The notes under the pieces are model-generated. The model was not told the DNA's origin and did no database searches. It saw only the letters and a list, made by a program, of their open reading frames with translations. Below, piece after piece: positions 59,418-64,000 of a stretch of 64,000 nucleotides of DNA. Every line of letters starts with the position of its first letter. Position 1 is the stretch's first letter. This DNA is from Nonomuraea sp. NEAU-A123. GTDB lineage: Bacteria > Actinomycetota > Actinomycetes > Streptosporangiales > Streptosporangiaceae. The stretch is from the NCBI RefSeq assembly GCF_018603905.1, contig NZ_JAHFZZ010000029.1, forward strand, positions 41,625 through 105,624, in the 5' to 3' direction. The translations under genes and the position numbers were made by a program.

Positions 59418-62279
59418 ATGAACGAACCGTTCCGCGACCCGGACCTCCCCCTCGCCGAGCGGATCGCCGATCTGCAGGCCCGGCTGACCGTGACCGAGAA
59501 GCTCGGACTGCTCCACCAGTACCAGGCGCCGGTCGAACGGCTCGGCGTGGGCGCCTTCCGCACCGGCACTGAGGCCCTGCACGGACTGGCCTGGCTGGGT
59601 CCGGCGACGGTGTTCCCGCAGGCCGTGGGGCTGGCCTCGACCTGGGACCCGGAGCTGGTGCGCAGGGTGGGGGAGGCCGCGGGCGAGGAGGTCCTGGCCT
59701 TCCATCACAAGGACCCGTCGGGCGCCGGGCGCAACGTGTGGGCCCCCGTGGTCAACCTGCTGCGCGATCCCCGCTGGGGCCGCAACGAGGAGGGCTACTC
59801 CGAAGATCCGTTGCTGACCGGGGTCATGGCCACGGCCTACGCGCACGGACTGCGTGGGAGCGCTCCCGTGATGCGGACCGCGCCCACCCTCAAGCACTTC
59901 CTCGGCTACAACAACGAGACCTACCGCTGCGTCACCTCCAGCAACCTGCCGCCGCGGGTGCTGCACGAGTACGAGCTGCCCGCCTACCGGCCGGCCCTGG
60001 AGAGCGGCGCCGCCGTCGCGGTCATGCCCTCCTACAACCTGGTCAACGGCCGCCCGGCGCACCTCAGCCCGCTGATCGAGCAGGTGCTGCGGGCCTGGGC
60101 GCCGGACGACCTCCTCGTGGTCAGCGACGCCTACGCCCCCGGCAACCTCACCGGGCTGCAGGGCTACTACGACAACCCCGCCGAGGCGTACGCGCACGCC
60201 GTACGGGCCGGGCTCGACAGCTTCACCCAGGACGACGACCGCGCCGAGGCCACCCTCGGTCACCTGCGCGAGGCGCTGGAGCGCGGCCTGCTGACCGAGG
60301 CCGACATCGACACCGCCGTACGGCACACGCTGTCGATCCGCTTCCGGCTCGGCGAGTTCGACCCCGCCACGCCGTACGACGACATCACCGAGGCGGTCGT
60401 CAACTGCCCCGAACACCAGGCACTGGCCCGGCGGGCGGCCCGCGGCTCGATCGTGCTGCTGAAGAACGACGGCCTGCTGCCCCTGCGGGCGCCGGCCCGG
60501 ATCGCGGTGATCGGCCAGCTCGGCGACACCCTGATGGAGGACTGGTACAGCGGCACGCTGCCGTACGAGGTGACCGCCCGCGCCGGTCTGGCCGAACGCG
60601 GCGAGACGATCTTCTGCGAGGCCGTCGACCGCGTCACGCTGACCGCCGACGCGGGCCCGGTGGTGGCCGGCCTCGACGGCGGCCCCCTGGGCATCGGCAC
60701 GCCAGGAGGCCGGTTCGACCTGTTCGACTGGGGCGGCGGGGCGTTCGCGTTCCGCGCGGTCGCGACCGGCCGCTTCCTGTCCGTGGACGACGACGGAGTC
60801 CTGGTCAACGACCAGCCCGGCCCGAACGGCTGGGAGGTACGCCAGACCTTCCGGCTGGAACAGCGCACCCGCGGCGCCGTCGTCCTGCGTCACATCTCCA
60901 CGGGCCGCTACATCGGCCTGGCCGCCGACGGGGTCTTCCGGCTGGTGGACGACGCCGACGCCGCCACCTGGCTGACGGTGGACGTCGTCGAGAGCGGCGC
61001 CGCCGCGGCGGCCCGGCTGGCGGCCACCGCGGACGTGGCGGTCGTGGTGGTGGGCGACCACCCGCTGGTCAACGGCCGCGAGACCGAGGACCGTACGGAC
61101 CTGGCCCTGGCCCCCGCCCAGGACGCGGTCGTCCGGGCGGTACGGGCGGCCAACCCGCGCACGGTCATGGTGATCACCAGCGGCTACCCCGTCACCTGGA
61201 CGGACCCGGACGTGCCCGCGGTGCTGTGGTCCTCCCACGGCGGCCAGGAGTACGGCCACGCGCTGGCCGACGTGCTGTTCGGCGACGCCGACCCGGAAGG
61301 GCGGCTCACCCAGACGTGGTACCGCTCGGCCAGCGAGCTGCCCGACCTGCTCGACTACGACGTCATCGCCACGGACGCCACCTACCTCTACTACCGGGGC
61401 ACCCCGCTGTACCCGTTCGGCCACGGCCTCAGCTACACGACGTTCGACTACTCCGGCCTGACCGTCGCCGTCGACGGCGAGAGCGTCACCGCCACGGTCA
61501 CGGTCACGAACACCGGCTCGCGCCCCGGCGCCGAGGTCGTGCAGTTCTACACGCACCAGCGGCGTTCCCGGGTCAAGCAGCCGCTGCGCCGCCTGCGGGG
61601 CTTCGAACGGGCGCGCCTCGCGGCCGGTGAGAGCTGCACCGTCACGCTCACCTTCCCCGTACGGGACCTGGCCTTCTGGGACGTCACCCGCGACAGGTTC
61701 GCCGTCGAGGACGCGCCGCACCAGCTCATGGTCGGCCGCAGCGCGACCGACCTGCGGCTGAGCGCGGCCTTCCACGTCGCGGGCGAGACCATTCCGCCCA
61801 GGAGGGGCGCGCTCCCCGCGGCGGACCACGACGCCTACGACGCGGTCGCCTTCGTCGACGCGGCCAAGGTGTCGGGCGACGCCGTGCGATCCGAGGCCGA
61901 GGGGGCGTGGATCCTGTTCCGCGACGTCGAGCTCACCGGGGCCGCCTCGTGCCTGATCGAGGCCGCGAGTACCGAGGGCGGCGTCGTCACGCTCCGGCTG
62001 GACGACCTCCTGCACGGCCCCACGCTGGGCGCGATCCCCGTGCCTCCGGCCGGGCGCTACGCTCCGGCGGCCACCTCGGCCGAGCTTGCGGAAGCCTCCG
62101 GGGTGCACGATCTTTATGTCGTGTTCGAGAATGTGGGCATCACGCTGGGCAGGCTGGAACTGACCGGCACCGGACGGGCGACCCCCAGATCGGCCGGCGC
62201 CGTACGCGCCGACCGGGGACGAGCAGGCAGAGGGCGCATGGACAGAGGCCGAGCCGGCACCGGACGGGCGGCTACGTGA
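59418..62279 (+). CDS. Cytoplasmic GH3 beta-glycosidase with inserted beta-trefoil-like domain
   Basis: 953 residues, no signal peptide. GH3 core: VWAPVVNLLRDPRWGRNEEGYSEDP and nucleophile Asp237 (LVVSDAYAPGNL). An inserted domain at about 410-530 reads AFAFRAVATGRFLSVDDDGVLVNDQPG ... VVLRHISTGRYIGLAADGVFRLV, which looks like a fascin or ricin-type trefoil. A fibronectin-III-like domain and a CBM6-like region follow. The last ~40 residues are an Arg/Gly-rich tail with no family match. It overlaps the LacI gene by four bases. Likely a beta-glucosidase or beta-xylosidase for imported oligosaccharides. Confidence 0.87.
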   Translation: MNEPFRDPDLPLAERIADLQARLTVTEKLGLLHQYQAPVERLGVGAFRTGTEALHGLAWLGPATVFPQAVGLASTWDPELVRRVGEAAGEEVLAFHHKDPSGAGRNVWAPVVNLLRDPRWGRNEEGYSEDPLLTGVMATAYAHGLRGSAPVMRTAPTLKHFLGYNNETYRCVTSSNLPPRVLHEYELPAYRPALESGAAVAVMPSYNLVNGRPAHLSPLIEQVLRAWAPDDLLVVSDAYAPGNLTGLQGYYDNPAEAYAHAVRAGLDSFTQDDDRAEATLGHLREALERGLLTEADIDTAVRHTLSIRFRLGEFDPATPYDDITEAVVNCPEHQALARRAARGSIVLLKNDGLLPLRAPARIAVIGQLGDTLMEDWYSGTLPYEVTARAGLAERGETIFCEAVDRVTLTADAGPVVAGLDGGPLGIGTPGGRFDLFDWGGGAFAFRAVATGRFLSVDDDGVLVNDQPGPNGWEVRQTFRLEQRTRGAVVLRHISTGRYIGLAADGVFRLVDDADAATWLTVDVVESGAAAAARLAATADVAVVVVGDHPLVNGRETEDRTDLALAPAQDAVVRAVRAANPRTVMVITSGYPVTWTDPDVPAVLWSSHGGQEYGHALADVLFGDADPEGRLTQTWYRSASELPDLLDYDVIATDATYLYYRGTPLYPFGHGLSYTTFDYSGLTVAVDGESVTATVTVTNTGSRPGAEVVQFYTHQRRSRVKQPLRRLRGFERARLAAGESCTVTLTFPVRDLAFWDVTRDRFAVEDAPHQLMVGRSATDLRLSAAFHVAGETIPPRRGALPAADHDAYDAVAFVDAAKVSGDAVRSEAEGAWILFRDVELTGAASCLIEAASTEGGVVTLRLDDLLHGPTLGAIPVPPAGRYAPAATSAELAEASGVHDLYVVFENVGITLGRLELTGTGRATPRSAGAVRADRGRAGRGRMDRGRAGTGRAAT

Positions 62280-63304
62280 CGGACGGCCACACCCAGGACG
62301 GGCACGCAACGGGCAGGGCGGTCACCATCGTGGAGGTCGCCCGGCACGCGGGTGTGGCCGTGAGCACGGTCTCCTATGTGCTCAGCGGTAAGCGGGCGAT
62401 CTCGGCGGACACCCGGCGGCGGGTGCTCGACAGCGTGCGGACGCTCGGCTACCACCCCAACGCCGGCGCCAGGGCGCTGGCCAGCAAGCGGGCCAACGTG
62501 ATCGCGCTGGTGCTGCCGCTGCGGGCCGGGATGCACGTGCCGGTGCTGATGCGCTTCGCCACCTCGGTTGTCACTGCGGCCCGCCACTTCGACCACGACG
62601 TGCTGCTCCTGACCGCCGACGAGGGCCTCGACGGGCTGCGCAGGGCCGCGGCAAGCGCGCTGGTCGACGGCCTGGTGCTGATGGACGTCGAACTCGACGA
62701 CCCCAGGGTGCCGCTGCTGCGCCGGCTCGCCGAGCCCAGCGTGCTGATCGGCTTCCCCGCCGACTCCGCCGGGGTGACCTGCGTCGACCTCGACTTCGCC
62801 GCCGCCGGGGAGCTGTGCGTGGCGCACCTGGCCGAGCGCGGGCACCACGAGGTGGCCCTGCTCGGCGCGCCGTCGGTGGTCTACGAGCGGGGGACCGGGT
62901 TCGCCCGCCGCACGCTCGAAGGCTTCACCACCGCTCTGGCCGAGCACGGGCTGGACGGCACGGCGCTGCCGTGTGAGGAGACCTTCGACGAGGTGCACGC
63001 CACCGTGAGCGGGCTGCTGGCGGCCCGGCCCGGCCTGTCGGGGCTGGTCGTGCACAACGAGGCGGCCGTCAACCACGTGCTGAGCTCGCTGCGGCAACTG
63101 GGCCGCAAGGTGCCGCAGGACCTCGCGGTGGTGGCGATCTGCCCCGACGACATCGCCGAGCCCGCCCGGCTCACCTCGGTGCTGATCCCGGCCGAGGAGG
63201 TCGGCAGGGAGGCGGTCGGGCTGCTGATGGAGAAACTGGCGGGCCGCACGGTGCCGCCCGCGACCCTGCTGGTCCCACGCTTGACCGTGCGGGCGAGCAC
63301 GTGA
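62276..63304 (+). CDS. LacI-family transcriptional regulator
   Basis: 342 residues from GTG 62276, overlapping the GH3 stop (GTGA). HTH: VTIVEVARHAGVAVSTVSYVLSGKRAISADTRRRVLDSVRTLGYHPN. Effector domain: VIALVLPLRAGMHVPVLMRFATSVV, LCVAHLAERGHHEVALLG and LAVVAICPDDIAEPARLTSVLIP. It likely represses its own GH3 operon through the TCGAAGCG sites. The gene end merges into a short tandem repeat. Confidence 0.92.
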   Translation: MTDGHTQDGHATGRAVTIVEVARHAGVAVSTVSYVLSGKRAISADTRRRVLDSVRTLGYHPNAGARALASKRANVIALVLPLRAGMHVPVLMRFATSVVTAARHFDHDVLLLTADEGLDGLRRAAASALVDGLVLMDVELDDPRVPLLRRLAEPSVLIGFPADSAGVTCVDLDFAAAGELCVAHLAERGHHEVALLGAPSVVYERGTGFARRTLEGFTTALAEHGLDGTALPCEETFDEVHATVSGLLAARPGLSGLVVHNEAAVNHVLSSLRQLGRKVPQDLAVVAICPDDIAEPARLTSVLIPAEEVGREAVGLLMEKLAGRTVPPATLLVPRLTVRAST

Positions 63305-63391
63305 CCGTACGGGCGCACCTGACCGTGCGGGCGGGCACCTGACGGGAACCGTGCGGGCGAGCACCTGACCGTACGCGCGACGAGGCGCCTG
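63281..63391. repeat. Tandem repeat derived from the LacI gene end
   Basis: About five degenerate copies of TGACCGTGCGGGCGAGCACC follow one another, the first being the last codons (LTVRAST) and stop of the LacI gene. Each unit supplies TGA. It looks like slippage duplication of the gene terminus. Confidence 0.65.
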
Positions 63392-63400
63392 GCCGTCGGC

Positions 63401-64000
63401 TCAGCGGTGGCGCGTGGCGCCCTTCGCCGGGCAGCGGTCCGTCGCCTCGGGGGGGAACAGGGAGACGCTGGAGGGGCGGGGGAGGGGCACGTCCGACGGG
63501 CGGGTGCCGTCGAGGAGGAGCGCCAGGTAGCGGCGCCGGTCGGCGTCGTCGTCGGCCTCCCGGTGGACGGTCGTCGCCAGCGCCATCACCACGATCGCCG
63601 CCAGATCACGGACCAGCAGGTCGTCGCGGACCAGCCCGCGCTCCCGCGCGGTGGCCAGCACGTCGCCGAGCGGTCCCATGAACCGCTCGGCGATGCCGAT
63701 CGTGAACGCCCCGGCCTCCTTCGCCGCGGACAGGAGGGCCCGGTGGCCGGCCAGCGTGCCGACCGTGGTCGCCAGCGCGTCGGCCAGCCCCTGCCTGGGG
63801 TCGGCGGCCACGCGGGCGGCCTGGACGACCGGCTCGATCTCCTCGGCGAAGTAGGTCTCGAAACAGGCCCGGATCACGCCGTCGCGGTCACCGAAGCGCC
63901 GGTAGACGGTGGCGATGCCGACCCCGGCGCGACGGGCGACCTCCTCCAGCGAGACGGTCGTGCCCGACTCGTGCAGGGCCGTGATCGCCGCCCTGACGAT
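63401..64000 (-). CDS. TetR-family transcriptional regulator, 5' end outside the window
   Basis: 200 codons are visible to the edge. The HTH reads ITALHESGTTVSLEEVARRAGVGIATVYRRFGDRDGVIRACFETYF, the TetR signature, followed by an all-helical ligand domain ending RPSDVPLPRPSSVSLFPPEATDRCPAKGATRHR. The start codon lies beyond position 64000, so length and target genes cannot be judged. Confidence 0.88.
   Translation of the reverse strand: MVRAAITALHESGTTVSLEEVARRAGVGIATVYRRFGDRDGVIRACFETYFAEEIEPVVQAARVAADPRQGLADALATTVGTLAGHRALLSAAKEAGAFTIGIAERFMGPLGDVLATARERGLVRDDLLVRDLAAIVVMALATTVHREADDDADRRRYLALLLDGTRPSDVPLPRPSSVSLFPPEATDRCPAKGATRHR

Noticed and set aside
59403-62309. 968-codon minus-strand open frame
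   Set aside because: Exact shadow of the cytoplasmic GH3 gene, with no ribosome site or domain.
1-64000. tRNA, rRNA, integrase, transposase and prophage genes
   Set aside because: Looked for on both strands by sequence character; none seen.

Overview
The window is high-GC DNA from a soil-type actinomycete. The evidence is GTG/TTG starts, tightly overlapping ATGA/GTGA cistrons, many LacI/ROK-controlled sugar importers without their own ATPase gene, secreted GH74/CBM2 and CBM13 enzymes, and an RsbW/STAS pair. A Streptosporangiaceae-like (for example Nonomuraea-like) origin fits the gene content, but that is inference. No rRNA or tRNA gene and no intact insertion sequence was seen.

Layout. (1) 1-12.7 kb is an aromatic or xenobiotic catabolism island. 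It carries a partial flavoprotein, intradiol (hydroxyquinol-type) dioxygenase, maleylacetate reductase, SnoaL-like and TIM-barrel proteins, a hydrolase with the full fluoroacetate/haloacetate-dehalogenase residue set, an IclR regulator, a second esterase, a complete Dpp/Opp-type ABC importer preceded by a 23-codon leader cistron, and an LLM-class flavin monooxygenase. A shared 20-bp palindrome occurs in both promoter regions and ties the island together. (2) 12.7-15.5 kb holds a secreted SGNH (rhamnogalacturonan acetylesterase-like) esterase, a small Cys-containing ORF and an anti-sigma/anti-anti-sigma pair. (3) 15.7-24.5 kb holds a LacI regulator, a secreted clan GH-A (GH39-like) enzyme with CBM35-like modules, a GH36 alpha-galactosidase and a CUT1 importer. 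(4) 24.5-32.6 kb is the convergent operon of importer, GH2 enzyme and secreted Asp-box propeller/CBM13 protein under a divergent LacI. (5) 32.6-38.1 kb holds a structured-RNA plus 39-codon transcription unit, an MFS exporter behind an elaborate translational attenuator, and two divergent regulator modules (HxlR with a CMD-family protein; MarR with an MFS/HbpS-like operon). (6) 38.4-43 kb holds a frameshifted S8 protease, a decayed LacI copy, a four-repeat orphan CRISPR array and tandem repeats. (7) 43-63.3 kb is a xyloglucan-type utilisation locus: GH31 alpha-xylosidase, CUT1 importer, secreted GH3, secreted GH74-CBM2 endoxyloglucanase, an LplB/YtcP-type importer, a ROK regulator, a cytoplasmic GH3 and a LacI. 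Three copies of one 21-bp palindrome lie at the promoters of this locus. (8) The right edge is a TetR gene cut by the window.

How it works together (inference): secreted GH74, GH39-like, propeller and esterase proteins cut plant cell-wall polysaccharide. Four lipoprotein-dependent importers take up the oligosaccharides, presumably powered by a shared MsiK-type ATPase encoded elsewhere. Cytoplasmic GH31, GH36, GH2 and GH3 enzymes finish hydrolysis. The most striking single element is the attenuator at 33142-33268. Its leader peptide contains the KTDK sequence of the cat-86 chloramphenicol-stalling peptide, and six mutually exclusive RNA segments end on the Shine-Dalgarno of an MFS exporter.
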